24,739 nt of DNA from NCBI GenBank assembly GCA_003460745.1, contig QTVU01000040.1, positions 1 through 24,739 on the forward strand. Direction: 5' to 3'. Made by a program: the position numbers and the translations under genes. Every line of letters begins with the position of its first letter. The stretch's first letter is position 1. The notes under the pieces were generated by a model, which made no database searches, was not told the DNA's origin, and worked only from the letters and a program-made list of their open reading frames with translations. Of the stretch, positions 8,129-16,047 are shown in pieces. Source of the DNA: Firmicutes bacterium AM55-24TS (GTDB lineage: Bacteria; Bacillota; Clostridia; UBA1381).

Positions 8129-8962
8129 TTAATCACCGAAACAACCTGCATTATCCATAATAACAAGCAAACGTATCATACTCTTTGTCAAACCGTATCC
8201 GTCCTCGCCGTCACCGTTTAGATAGCCTTTTCTTTTTACCTTTTCAATAGTCGCCTCTGCCCATGACGGCATAATGTCAACCGTATAATTTTCAAATCCG
8301 TCTGTTTTGTCAATAATAACAAGTGTACGAATAATATCCATTGTAAGACCGAGTTCGTTATCGTCTGTACCGCTTATAATACCTCTGTCCATCAACTTTT
8401 GAATAGTCGGTTTAGCCCAAGACGGCATATTATCGTCCATATAGTTATATATCATTGTGTTTTCAACACTGCTAAGCCTTTCTTCTATATTATCAATTCT
8501 CGCCATTATTTCATCATACTGCGCCACTGTCAACCCCTCCTGTACATCGTTTAAAAGATTTACTTCTCCAAGCTCGATTGAATAATTCAAATCACCGCCT
8601 GTACCTACGCTGTAATCAAACTTATCTATTGCCGCCGCTGTATTTATATCAACATTGCAAATACCCGTGGAAGTAATGACAAGCCTTATCGGAAGTTTAC
8701 GCTTACGCCAATTTTCAATCTTGTCTGCGTATTCCTGCCCTTTCATACTTCTGTCCCTTAAATACGGATAGTCGGTCATCGGTAAGAAACTGCTCCACGA
8801 TACAGTTTTAAGTTCGGGATTTCCGATAATTTTTATCCAACCGTAATTTGCCGTTTCAAAAGTTTCCGTACCTTGTGAACTCGATACGGTAAATTCGGAC
8901 GGCGTGACGGGAATATGTATAACTTCTTCACTGTTGTTTATACTTAAATAAAAATCTAACAT
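8129..8962 (-). CDS. xkdP: XkdP-like tail protein with wall-binding repeats instead of LysM
   Basis: Residues 1-140 match the N-terminal domain of XkdP-type tail proteins (HIPVTPSEFTVSSSQGTETF, then VSWSSFLP and ENWRKRKLPIRLVIT). PBSX XkdP ends in LysM; here a short coiled coil (about 144-168) leads into two tandem repeats at about 174-222 and 226-275. Each has the pattern MPSWA-x-x-TI-x-K and ends IRTLVIID / IRLLVIMD. These repeats and the linker are homologous to the C-terminus of the endolysin at 159-950. The protein belongs to the tail tube-hub junction and probably anchors to the wall. A GGGAGG site is 4 nt before the ATG; it follows the tape measure gene. Confidence 0.85.
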   Translation of the reverse strand: MLDFYLSINNSEEVIHIPVTPSEFTVSSSQGTETFETANYGWIKIIGNPELKTVSWSSFLPMTDYPYLRDRSMKGQEYADKIENWRKRKLPIRLVITSTGICNVDINTAAAIDKFDYSVGTGGDLNYSIELGEVNLLNDVQEGLTVAQYDEIMARIDNIEERLSSVENTMIYNYMDDNMPSWAKPTIQKLMDRGIISGTDDNELGLTMDIIRTLVIIDKTDGFENYTVDIMPSWAEATIEKVKRKGYLNGDGEDGYGLTKSMIRLLVIMDNAGCFGD

Positions 8963-8971
8963 TTTGCCTCC

Positions 8972-11410
8972 CTACATATTTGCCATACATTTTTGAATTT
9001 TAGGAACTATTACGTTTATAACGTCGTCGGCGATTTCATCGGCGGTTTTGTTGTCGGCATTTATAACTATCTTAATTTCATTCGTTATAGTATTGCCGCC
9101 TTTGTTGCTTTCGGCTATGTATTGACTTAAATTATTCCAAAATGTTCTAAGCGGAAGTATCGCCTCTGCTCCTGCCTCTCCGCCCATTTGGACTTTTCCG
9201 TTTGCATATCCGAACGCTGTCGGACGTGTCATAATACCGCCTTTTGCATTCCATTCAAGTCCAAGTTTCGGAATCGGTGTACTGACACCGGCTATACTTA
9301 CCGTACCTTTTTGTACAATCTTAGGCGCTTTGATAATTCCTTTAATCTTACCCCAAACGTCCGATACCTTGTCGGCAATACTGCCGAATATCTCCTTGAC
9401 TTTGTTCACCGCCGCACTGATTTTTTCAGTAATACCATTTTTAATGTTTTCAAAAATAGTCATTACGGTGTTTTTCACATTGCCAAACGCTTCGCTGAAT
9501 TTACCTTTTACGACTTCCATCTTTTCACCGACTGCATTGACAACCTCGCCGAGCTTACCGCCTGTTAATTGATTAATTGCGTCATAGCCTGTCCTGTAGT
9601 ATTCCTTGACACCCTCTATTGCCGCAAATGTAGCACCTTTCAGTCCCCCGCCGTGCGCGTCATAGGCACTTTTTATGTTGTTCAGTTTTTCCGATACAAC
9701 ATTTTTAACACCGCCCCATAATTCTGACGTTTTTTCTTTGACTCCGTTCCACATCTCGCTTCCGATTGATTTGATACCTTCCCAAATTGACTTTATCAAC
9801 TGCAAACCCAAATCAAACCAATTAACAGACTTAAATTCTTTTACGATTGCACCCGTTATTCGCGGTAAAGCCGCTATCAACTGCGGAATTGCCCGTACAA
9901 GTCCGACTGCTAAGTTTACGACCAACTGCATTCCGTTTTGTATAATTTGGGGCATCATCGAATATGACGCGCTAACAATTCCTGTTATCAGATTTACACC
10001 TGCATCTATTATTCTCGGTAAATTTGCTATCAAACCGTTTGCTAATGACGCAACAAGCTGAACGGCTCCCATAATAAGCAATGGTATGTTGTTCACTAAT
10101 CCATTGACTAACCCCTCTATCAAAGTTACTGCTCCGTTCACAATTTGAGGCATAGAATTAGTTAATCCTTGCATTAAATTGCTGACTATTTTTGACGCCA
10201 CATCTAATAACTGTGGCACTACGGTTGAAATACCGGCGACCGCTACAATAATTATATTGCTCAAGCACTCTGAAAATTGCGTTGCGTTCTGTGTCAGACC
10301 ATTTACCAAAGACGATATAAGCGATACGGCACTGTTTGCCAATGTAGGAGCGAGGTCATTAATTAACGGTGGAATTGTTTCGCCGATTACCGGTGCCAAC
10401 CCCTCAATTAAATAGCCGACACCACTCAAAGCACCTTTAATGGCGGGTATAATATTCTGCCCGAATGTTACGGCTGTATTAATCAATGCGTCTAAACTTT
10501 GGTCAAACATATCTTCGCCTGTTGTCAGTCCCACCAACACGTTTTGAAATGCAGCTTTCAGTGACCCCCACGATCCGCTTATTGTCGTGCTTGCCTCTTT
10601 TGCGGTTGTGCCGGTAATATCCATTTGAGTTTGAATTGCGTGAATAGCCTGTGTAATATCGGCAAATGATGAAATGTTGTACCTCTGTCCCGTAAGCTTT
10701 TCTGCGTCACTGAGAAGTCGTTTCATTTCCTCTTGTGTACCGCCGTAACCTAACTTCAAGTTGTCAAGCATAGTATAATTCTGTTTTGCAAATCCCTGAT
10801 ACGCATTTTTTATGGACTCCATATCCGTACCCATTTTATTTGCATTATCGGACATATCAACCAATGCCGAATTTGCGTAATCCGCCGCCTTGTTTGTATC
10901 TCCGCCTAAGCTTGATATTAATGACGCTGAAAATCCCGTAACAGTATCCATATATTCATTCGCCGACATTCCGGCAGTCATATATGCCTTATTTGCATTT
11001 TCTAATACAACATTTTGCGCACTCATCAAACTGTCGTATTTCCCTTGAATATCAGAAACACTTTTACCGACACTCTGTGCATATTCCTCAACACTTCTTC
11101 CGCCTGCTCCGAACAACGTTTCTACACCGCCCGTAAGTTGTTCATAATCAGCAAATGCACCGACAGACTTTGAAACCAATGCAGTAACGGCAGTCGCGGC
11201 GGCCGCTCCTGCCACCGCTAAACCTTTTCCGACTTTTATGGCACTGCTCCCTATACCTTTCATTACAGAAGACATCTTTGAGGCGCTGTTCGTTGCGTCT
11301 TTCATCGACTCATTCATATTTTTGACACTGCCGATTACACTTTTTATCCCTCGGGCAAATCCACTCGCATTAAGGTTCATATTCAGAACTATCGAACTTT
11401 TATTCTGCAA
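8972..11410 (-). CDS. xkdO: tail tape measure protein (XkdO-like)
   Basis: An 812-residue protein that sets tail length and is packed in the tube lumen. The N-terminus has the usual NASGFARGIKSVIGSVKNM amphipathic start and an Ala/Gly-rich hydrophobic stretch (about 55-85). SVGAFADYEQLTGGVETLFG is a widespread tape-measure motif, and TISGSWGSLKAAFQNVLVG follows near 280. Residues about 335-520 form a hydrophobic series of roughly 39-residue repeats (VNGL...IPQIV..GV.LI). The end carries TRPTAFGYANGKVQMGGEAG. The start is TTG with GGGAGGTG 7 nt upstream, inside the chaperone frameshift extension. The protein is short for a contractile tail, suggesting a tail of about 120 nm by the usual 1.5 Angstrom per residue rule. 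Confidence 0.93.
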   Translation of the reverse strand: MQNKSSIVLNMNLNASGFARGIKSVIGSVKNMNESMKDATNSASKMSSVMKGIGSSAIKVGKGLAVAGAAAATAVTALVSKSVGAFADYEQLTGGVETLFGAGGRSVEEYAQSVGKSVSDIQGKYDSLMSAQNVVLENANKAYMTAGMSANEYMDTVTGFSASLISSLGGDTNKAADYANSALVDMSDNANKMGTDMESIKNAYQGFAKQNYTMLDNLKLGYGGTQEEMKRLLSDAEKLTGQRYNISSFADITQAIHAIQTQMDITGTTAKEASTTISGSWGSLKAAFQNVLVGLTTGEDMFDQSLDALINTAVTFGQNIIPAIKGALSGVGYLIEGLAPVIGETIPPLINDLAPTLANSAVSLISSLVNGLTQNATQFSECLSNIIIVAVAGISTVVPQLLDVASKIVSNLMQGLTNSMPQIVNGAVTLIEGLVNGLVNNIPLLIMGAVQLVASLANGLIANLPRIIDAGVNLITGIVSASYSMMPQIIQNGMQLVVNLAVGLVRAIPQLIAALPRITGAIVKEFKSVNWFDLGLQLIKSIWEGIKSIGSEMWNGVKEKTSELWGGVKNVVSEKLNNIKSAYDAHGGGLKGATFAAIEGVKEYYRTGYDAINQLTGGKLGEVVNAVGEKMEVVKGKFSEAFGNVKNTVMTIFENIKNGITEKISAAVNKVKEIFGSIADKVSDVWGKIKGIIKAPKIVQKGTVSIAGVSTPIPKLGLEWNAKGGIMTRPTAFGYANGKVQMGGEAGAEAILPLRTFWNNLSQYIAESNKGGNTITNEIKIVINADNKTADEIADDVINVIVPKIQKCMANM

Positions 11411-11412
11411 AA

Positions 11413-11583
11413 CTATTCACCTCCCAATGCCTTCCACTTTGCGTACTCGTCATCATTTGCCTTTTTGGCACTTGCAAGAAAAAATACTTTTTCAATTTCG
11501 GGTCTTGCAAGCACCTTTTCGGGCAATATTCCTCTTTGCAGATAATGATGTATCATATAGAGTTCATCATCTGCCTCTATCAG
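11413..11583 (-). CDS. -1 frameshift extension of the tail assembly chaperone (GT-like)
   Basis: A 56-codon stretch is open in the -1 frame from the slippery site to a TAG at 11415. It encodes LIEADDELYMIHHYLQRG...ANDDEYAKWKALGGE, a helical polypeptide. It has no ribosome binding site at its beginning, so fusion to XkdN by frameshift is the natural explanation, giving a product of about 182 residues. This is the equivalent of lambda gpGT, in which the extension binds the tape measure protein encoded next. Its last codons contain the ribosome binding site of the tape measure gene. Confidence 0.75.
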   Translation of the reverse strand: MIEADDELYMIHHYLQRGILPEKVLARPEIEKVFFLASAKKANDDEYAKWKALGGE

Positions 11584-11960
11584 TTTTTTACTTCTTCAAC
11601 AAGTTTTACACTATTGACATATCCCGCAAGTTTCATACACTCCATCGCGATAGGTGTGATTTCGCCCGCATCGAAGAGTTTTTCAACAATTTCTTCGGGA
11701 TATGTACAGCCGTATGCGTCTTGAAGTTCCTTTGAATGTAAATCCGGCTCGGCAACACATTCATACACAAGATGAGCGTCGCCGTCGTTCTCCATTTCCG
11801 CCGCCTCTGTCGCAAGTGATTTGGTTGGTGCTTTTATAATAATCTCACCGTCAAGACTTTTTACATATATCCTTGCTTTCTTCGGACTTTTCTTTGCCTC
11901 AAGCACTTGTTCTTTACGTTTAATAAGTTCCGCAAGAGTAATTTTTGTATTCTTATCCAT
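11580..11960 (-). CDS. xkdN: tail assembly chaperone XkdN (short form)
   Basis: A 126-residue XkdN-like chaperone lying between the tube gene and the tape measure gene, where all long-tailed phages place it. The segments LAELIKRKEQVLEAKK, RIYVKSLDGEIIIKAPTKS and PDLHSKELQDAYGC with AGEITPIAMECMKLAGY fit the family. Its last two codons belong to a slippery heptamer, so a fraction of ribosomes should make a longer form. The ATG has GGAGGT 8 nt upstream. The protein helps polymerise tube around the tape measure and is not part of the virion. Confidence 0.88.
   Translation of the reverse strand: MDKNTKITLAELIKRKEQVLEAKKSPKKARIYVKSLDGEIIIKAPTKSLATEAAEMENDGDAHLVYECVAEPDLHSKELQDAYGCTYPEEIVEKLFDAGEITPIAMECMKLAGYVNSVKLVEEVKN
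11583..11589 (-). other. programmed -1 ribosomal frameshift site
   Basis: On the minus strand the heptamer AAAAAAC lies in the XkdN frame exactly as A AAA AAC, the X XXY YYZ pattern, and the TGA stop follows immediately. Slippage by one base leads into the 56-codon extension. Position, heptamer phase and neighbouring genes all match known G/GT systems; the efficiency is not known. Confidence 0.75.
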
Positions 11961-11978
11961 AATCTTTTACCTCCGTTA

Positions 11979-12419
11979 TTACGCATTCATTGTAGTTGTA
12001 AGGTCATAGTCGGTAAAACCACCGCCAAATTCATCCTCAACTATCTTACCGTTTTCAAAATTCATAAGTGACACATCATTATACCAACAATTATCAAGTT
12101 GAATTGTTTCATAACCGCCGTTATCAGGATCTTCAAGTCTTGCCACCAACGTATGTCTTGTATCTTTACCTTTTTTATGTCCGTCAGCTATTTCTTTACC
12201 CCTTGAATATACTTTTCGTACGGTATATGAAAATTCATAGTCAACGCCCATAAGCTTTGAATCGTTCGTTGTATCGCCGGCAAAACTTACACTCTCACGA
12301 TTTGTCTTTTCCTTTGCCTCAAACTTATACACTTCATAGGCAAGACTTCCGTCAATCCAAAGTTTACCGAATGTACCGGAACAAAGTTGATTGCCTCTCG
12401 GTTTAACACTTTCAGCCAT
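11979..12419 (-). CDS. xkdM: tail tube protein XkdM
   Basis: A 146-residue inner tube subunit. The segment KPRGNQLCSGTFGKLWIDG is the conserved XkdM start and is followed by VYKFEAKEKTNRESVSFAG. The centre (MGVDYEFSYTVRKVYSRG) and the acidic C-terminus (FGGGFTDYDLTTTMNA) also fit. It polymerises into the tube inside the sheath. A GGAGTG site overlaps the true end of the sheath gene at 12426, 6-7 nt before the ATG, so its translation depends on ribosomes finishing the sheath. Confidence 0.93.
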   Translation of the reverse strand: MAESVKPRGNQLCSGTFGKLWIDGSLAYEVYKFEAKEKTNRESVSFAGDTTNDSKLMGVDYEFSYTVRKVYSRGKEIADGHKKGKDTRHTLVARLEDPDNGGYETIQLDNCWYNDVSLMNFENGKIVEDEFGGGFTDYDLTTTMNA

Positions 12420-12425
12420 TATCTA

Positions 12426-13471
12426 TCACTCCAATCCTATTTTAAAACTCAAGTCCTCAATACAATCCTGTATTGTAATATCCGCACCCGCAAATATGAT
12501 ACTTCCCGTATTTGCCACTTCGACCTCACTGTCTGTCCAATCCGACACGTCATATTTTTGAGCAAGCCATTCACGTTGCGACTGAACGTCAATATAGCTC
12601 TGCAATCGGCACCGTCATACAATACGCCCTGTGACTGCAACGACTTAAAATACTGATTAACCGCACCGATAAACAACATTTTATTTTCGTGACTGTTTAC
12701 AACATTAATATAATTTTCCTCAAACGATGCTTTTATATCATCTCTTATGAGGTCAAGACTGTCTATAATCTTGATTTTCTTCATATCCTCCGTCTTATCG
12801 CCCGACAATGTTACAAGCGAATTGACACCTCTGCCGACTTTAACCTTTTCGCCGTCATTGATAAGTATAAACTTACCGCCGTCAATATCATCATCCGGAG
12901 TTGTACTTTCCGTTATGCTTTCAACCTCCGCAAGAGTTTGATACGTTGCACCCTCTGTCATAGGCAATCCTGCCAAAAGTCCTGCGATACGGCAACAGTA
13001 TTCGGCAGTGGTATAAACCTTTGTACCGACTTTTATATCATTGGTTGCGAAGTTTATAATACCCTCATTATTCGCCGCATACGGAAGTACGGCTTTAAAT
13101 GTCTTTTTCGCACTTCTCTGTGCAATAATCCAATCCGCAATATCTTTTTCGTTATCGGCAAGCGACGGTATTGCAAGGTAATTCCACTTTTTATTTTTTA
13201 ATCGTGCAAGCGCGTCGTCATAGGTATCTTCCGCACCTATTCTCTCAACAATAACCCTTTGCGGTCCGCCGAGGAACGTCTTGCTTATGTAATCATAATT
13301 TGCGGTTGTCCAATGAGATTTTACAACTTCACTCTCATTTGTATACGAATATGATGTAATATCACCTTTGGTTGCGTCACGCAAAATCAGTGCAACAATG
13401 CCGTTTGCACTTCGTTTAATTGCCGTTTCAGCTTTGGACTGAAACACTATATTTATTTCAGGTAAACCCAT
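12426..13471 (-). CDS. xkdK: tail sheath protein XkdK with a frameshifted C-terminus
   Basis: This is the contractile sheath. The frame from the ATG at 13471 is sheath-like through KSLQSQGVLYDGADC (GLPEINIVFQSKAETAI at the start, FLGGPQRVIVERIG, LLAGLPMTEGATYQT). After about codon 290 it turns into basic nonsense (RNVNGLLKNMTCRIG...) and ends at 12449. The -1 frame is open from about 12620 to a TGA at 12426 and encodes the expected sheath end: IDVQSQREWLAQKYDVSDW, then ANTGSIIFAGADITIQD and IEDLSFKIGLE. One missing base (or two extra) between about 12592 and 12622 would explain it; restored, the protein has about 349 residues. Either a disabling mutation or a sequencing/assembly error. AGGAGGAG precedes the ATG. 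Confidence 0.88.
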
Positions 13472-13899
13472 TATAAATCTCCTCCTAATATCAAATCTTC
13501 TGCCTTATCGTATGTACTTTCGTTTCTCACCTTAATGGTGTAATTGTATACAAGCTCCGTCACAAGTGTGTAGTTTTCCAAAGAAAAATCTATACTAAAA
13601 CTTCTTATACGCATACCATCGGACAATACAAGCGGATTGTATAAAAACAAATTTCTTAATTTTTCAGCCACATCAATAAATTCATCTTGACTTATATCTT
13701 TCGGAACATATCTTATTCTTACCGTCTGCGTTTCATCGTCCAAAAATGAATTTGTCGACTGTACGTTAAGCGGAAACATTTCAACGATAAAGCAAGGCTC
13801 TGAAAATCCTTGTTCGGTGTATGCCGTATATACCGCATAATCATCGCCAAACAGGTTATGAATAGCTTTCGTCACTGCATTTTTTATTTTTGATGTCAT
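13471..13899 (-). CDS. tail terminator-like protein (YqbJ/DUF6838 type)
   Basis: A 142-residue protein directly in front of the sheath gene, the position of skin-element YqbJ. The N-terminal MTSKIKNAVTKAIHNLFG helix, EPCFIVEMFPLNV and the C-terminal YTLVTELVYNYTIKVRN strand pair match this family, which is thought to cap the tail tube and join it to the head. Its stop codon overlaps the sheath ATG, and its last codons (GGAGGAG) double as the sheath ribosome binding site. The family assignment is by resemblance and position. Confidence 0.75.
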   Translation of the reverse strand: MTSKIKNAVTKAIHNLFGDDYAVYTAYTEQGFSEPCFIVEMFPLNVQSTNSFLDDETQTVRIRYVPKDISQDEFIDVAEKLRNLFLYNPLVLSDGMRIRSFSIDFSLENYTLVTELVYNYTIKVRNESTYDKAEDLILGGDL

Positions 13900-14330
13900 T
13901 TCAATACTTCCTCCATTTTCTGCATAAGTATTTTAGGTGCATCCCTTTCAACTTTCGGTACTACGGTGTTAAGATACTTTTTACCCTCAACCCACTTTTT
14001 GCCGTTTTTCTTAGGCTTGTACTTCGGGGACGTACCCTTTCCGAGCCTTGTACGGTGTCCGAACTCTACATAAGGAGCATATTCAAGTGCGGTATATATT
14101 CCGCCTTTTACCGTACTTCCGCTTACAGTTGTTCTTTCTGCTTGCCAACTCTTTTTAAGTGTACCGCCCGTTTTACCGTTTTTGTAATGCCCCGGCTTTG
14201 TTACGTTACTTATGTATTTAAGTGCTCTTTGAGAAATCTCATTCATAGCGGATACACAAGCTTTGGTGTAATCCACACTTTCCATTTGCTTTTGTAATTT
14301 CTCAAGCTGTGAAAAATCAATCTCATTCAT
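13896..14330 (-). CDS. HK97 gp10-like head-tail protein (XkdI/YqbI-like)
   Basis: A 144-residue protein with the marks of the HK97 gp10 family: an N-terminal helix (LEKLQKQMESVDYTKACVSAM), then GHYKNGKTGGTLKKSW, a basic Gly-rich loop, and the conserved YAPYVEFGHRTR motif (Y..YVE.G). The C-terminal helix is VERDAPKILMQKMEEVL. These proteins belong to the neck or the tail completion step. It overlaps the following gene by 4 nt and the preceding one by 1 nt, which points to coupled translation. Confidence 0.87.
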   Translation of the reverse strand: MNEIDFSQLEKLQKQMESVDYTKACVSAMNEISQRALKYISNVTKPGHYKNGKTGGTLKKSWQAERTTVSGSTVKGGIYTALEYAPYVEFGHRTRLGKGTSPKYKPKKNGKKWVEGKKYLNTVVPKVERDAPKILMQKMEEVLK

Positions 14331-14689
14331 TACGCATAATCCTCGAATAATTCCAGTGCAATTTCTTGGTGCGATGTATAAACCGCACTTTCACCGCTAC
14401 GGCAATAGTCAGTTGTTTTTCCGTTTTGTGTAACGGTTATTTTACTGCCCGACGGTATTTCAACCTCCGGTGCAATAAAAAGTACAACCGATTGTGAAAC
14501 GGTGTTGTATCCGTCATCTTTCGCCGATGAGTTTCGGCTTGAAAAAGAAAGTCGGCAAGGCTGTTCGGTTAAAACAACCTTTTCGGTAAATACTGTTTCG
14601 CCTGTTTCTTTATTCACGCTTGAAACCTTGACTCTAACCGAACACAAGCCTTTATACAATCTTTCAATAGCCTGTCTTACAATATTCAT
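14330..14689 (-). CDS. head closure / stopper protein (YqbH-like, DUF3599)
   Basis: About 119 residues, beta-rich, with the pattern of YqbH/XkdH-type connectors that close the portal after packaging: a short helix (NIVRQAIERLYKGLC), VSSVNKETGETVF, LTEQPCRLSFSS and GSKITVTQNGKTTDYCRSG. The frame opens at a GTG at 14695, but the ATG at 14689, which shares a base with the stop of the preceding gene, is the more natural start. The family is named by resemblance and by the position between two other neck proteins. Confidence 0.75.
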   Translation of the reverse strand: MNIVRQAIERLYKGLCSVRVKVSSVNKETGETVFTEKVVLTEQPCRLSFSSRNSSAKDDGYNTVSQSVVLFIAPEVEIPSGSKITVTQNGKTTDYCRSGESAVYTSHQEIALELFEDYA

Positions 14690-15021
14690 TACCACACCAA
14701 CTTTCTGAAACGTGCAAGCCTTGCTTTGTAGTCTTTAAACACGCTCGACATACTGCTTGAATTACTGCCGTACGATACGGTAACATCGCCCTCTTTGATT
14801 GACGTGACATTGTCGTACTGTCCCGATGATGACGACACATCATAGCGGAACAAGTCCGCCGCCATAAGAATAACGGTATGCTTTAAATCATCGGGAATAC
14901 TGTCAATATGGCAATAATTCTTGATATATTCGATTGTGCTTTCAATACACCTTTCGGCTTTTCCTCTGTCATCTTCGCTTATGCCGTACATATCCGTAAA
15001 AACAGTTATATACTCGTCCAT
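14689..15021 (-). CDS. head-tail connector (gp6-like, YqbG/DUF3199 position)
   Basis: A 110-residue, mostly helical protein right after the major capsid gene. The helices TDMYGISEDDRGKAERCIES, TIEYIKNYCHIDSIPDDLKH and TVILMAADLFRYD followed by YDNVTSIKEGDVTVSYGS match the gp6-like connector fold, which adds a ring beneath the portal. GAGGTGAC lies a few nt before the ATG. Whether it belongs to PF05135 or DUF3199 cannot be settled by eye. Confidence 0.78.
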   Translation of the reverse strand: MDEYITVFTDMYGISEDDRGKAERCIESTIEYIKNYCHIDSIPDDLKHTVILMAADLFRYDVSSSSGQYDNVTSIKEGDVTVSYGSNSSSMSSVFKDYKARLARFRKLVW

Positions 15022-15032
15022 AAGTCACCTCA

Positions 15033-16046
15033 TCAAATCTTGTGACGCATTTCGACAATTCTAATCTGCTTAGGGTCATATACGGGTGTCCAGTTTTTTG
15101 CGTTGGCAAGTTCCGTACGCGTAGGACCTTCCGTATTTGCGACATCGGCGTCCGTAAACTTAACACCGCGTGGGTGAAGAATATACGTCTTACGATTGAT
15201 AAGATAATCAACACCGCTGCCCTTTTTCTTATCTCTGTCTGTTTCTGTTGCAACAAACTTTTCCGGTGTACCGTTGCCGAGAGCAATCGCACCGTTGCCG
15301 AAAAGATATGTTGAAAATACTTGACTCGAACCAGAACCTGTTACAGGACAGCCGTCGTCAATAATAACTCTCTTACCCATATATGTACTGAACGGATTTG
15401 CCCCCGACGGCTGAATTACGTCAATAAGGTCTTGCTTTCTGAGTGCCGCCTCAACTGCACTGTGCATAACAACGGCGGTAAGTTCCGCTTTGTTGTCGCC
15501 TAAAAGCTGTTGTGCGTCAATAAAAGCACTTCCGCTCCATTTTGCACCGTTACCGCTTGCGCTTGACATATCAAGAATGTTTGACGCAAGTCTTGTTTCA
15601 GCCTCTTTAGGCGAACCGTCGGAGACTGCCGGAATTGTGCCGAAGATACCTTTAAGCACTGCGATAAGTTCCTTTTGTAAATCTCTTACCCAAAAGTCAG
15701 ATACAAGGCTTGCAATCGCCGCCATAGGATCAGCTCCCGACATTGCGGCAGAAAGGTCTGTGGCACTCCACATCTTCGCACGTCTTAAAATCACCGCAAC
15801 GTCTTTCTTACTGCTGATTTTATCGGCTGTAAGGTCGTCGCCCTCGATAACAGTTTCCGATTCACCTGTTAGGTCAGAGAAAAACGGCATATTCACAAGC
15901 GGACTTGCCTGTGACGCAAGCTTGTCAAACTCTGCGTCATTCTGCACTATACCGCTTTGTACAAGTGCCGATTTTTCAAGTGTCTTTTGAATAACGTACG
16001 GATTAAACAGTTCCGGTACGATAATATCTGATAATGTTGTTCCCAT
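15033..16046 (-). CDS. major capsid protein
   Basis: A 337-residue coat protein immediately after the scaffold gene. It begins GTTLSDIIVPELFNPYVIQK and contains PLVNMPFFSDLTGESETV, LRRAKMWSATDLSAAMSGAD and, near 200, LTAVVMHSAVEAALRKQDLI. These are the usual elements of the HK97-fold coat proteins of Bacillota phages (conserved N-arm, then the 'VVMHS' A-domain strand). The C-terminus (KFTDADVANTEGPT, RIVEMRHKI) is also family-like. AGGAGG lies 8 nt before the ATG. No protease gene is visible, so the N-arm may not be cleaved. Confidence 0.92.
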   Translation of the reverse strand: MGTTLSDIIVPELFNPYVIQKTLEKSALVQSGIVQNDAEFDKLASQASPLVNMPFFSDLTGESETVIEGDDLTADKISSKKDVAVILRRAKMWSATDLSAAMSGADPMAAIASLVSDFWVRDLQKELIAVLKGIFGTIPAVSDGSPKEAETRLASNILDMSSASGNGAKWSGSAFIDAQQLLGDNKAELTAVVMHSAVEAALRKQDLIDVIQPSGANPFSTYMGKRVIIDDGCPVTGSGSSQVFSTYLFGNGAIALGNGTPEKFVATETDRDKKKGSGVDYLINRKTYILHPRGVKFTDADVANTEGPTRTELANAKNWTPVYDPKQIRIVEMRHKI

Positions 16047-16047
16047 A

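Noticed and set aside
11238..11735. Plus-strand frame of 165 codons opposite the tape measure and xkdN genes
   Set aside because: It runs across two real genes on the other strand and looks like random Phe/Leu-rich sequence.
12449..12640. Sheath C-terminus made by programmed frameshifting
   Set aside because: The required shift direction is -1, but no X XXY YYZ heptamer lies in the 12592-12622 overlap, so recoding is considered less likely than an indel.
14969..15292. 107-codon minus-strand frame overlapping the end of the capsid gene
   Set aside because: The capsid frame is clearly coding through the same stretch; the alternate frame is Arg/Leu-rich and unlike any protein I know. No sign of a frameshift here.
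15490..15990. Long plus-strand frame of 166 codons opposite the major capsid gene
   Set aside because: It is a mirror of the capsid codon pattern, has a Ser/Leu-rich unnatural composition and no ribosome binding site.
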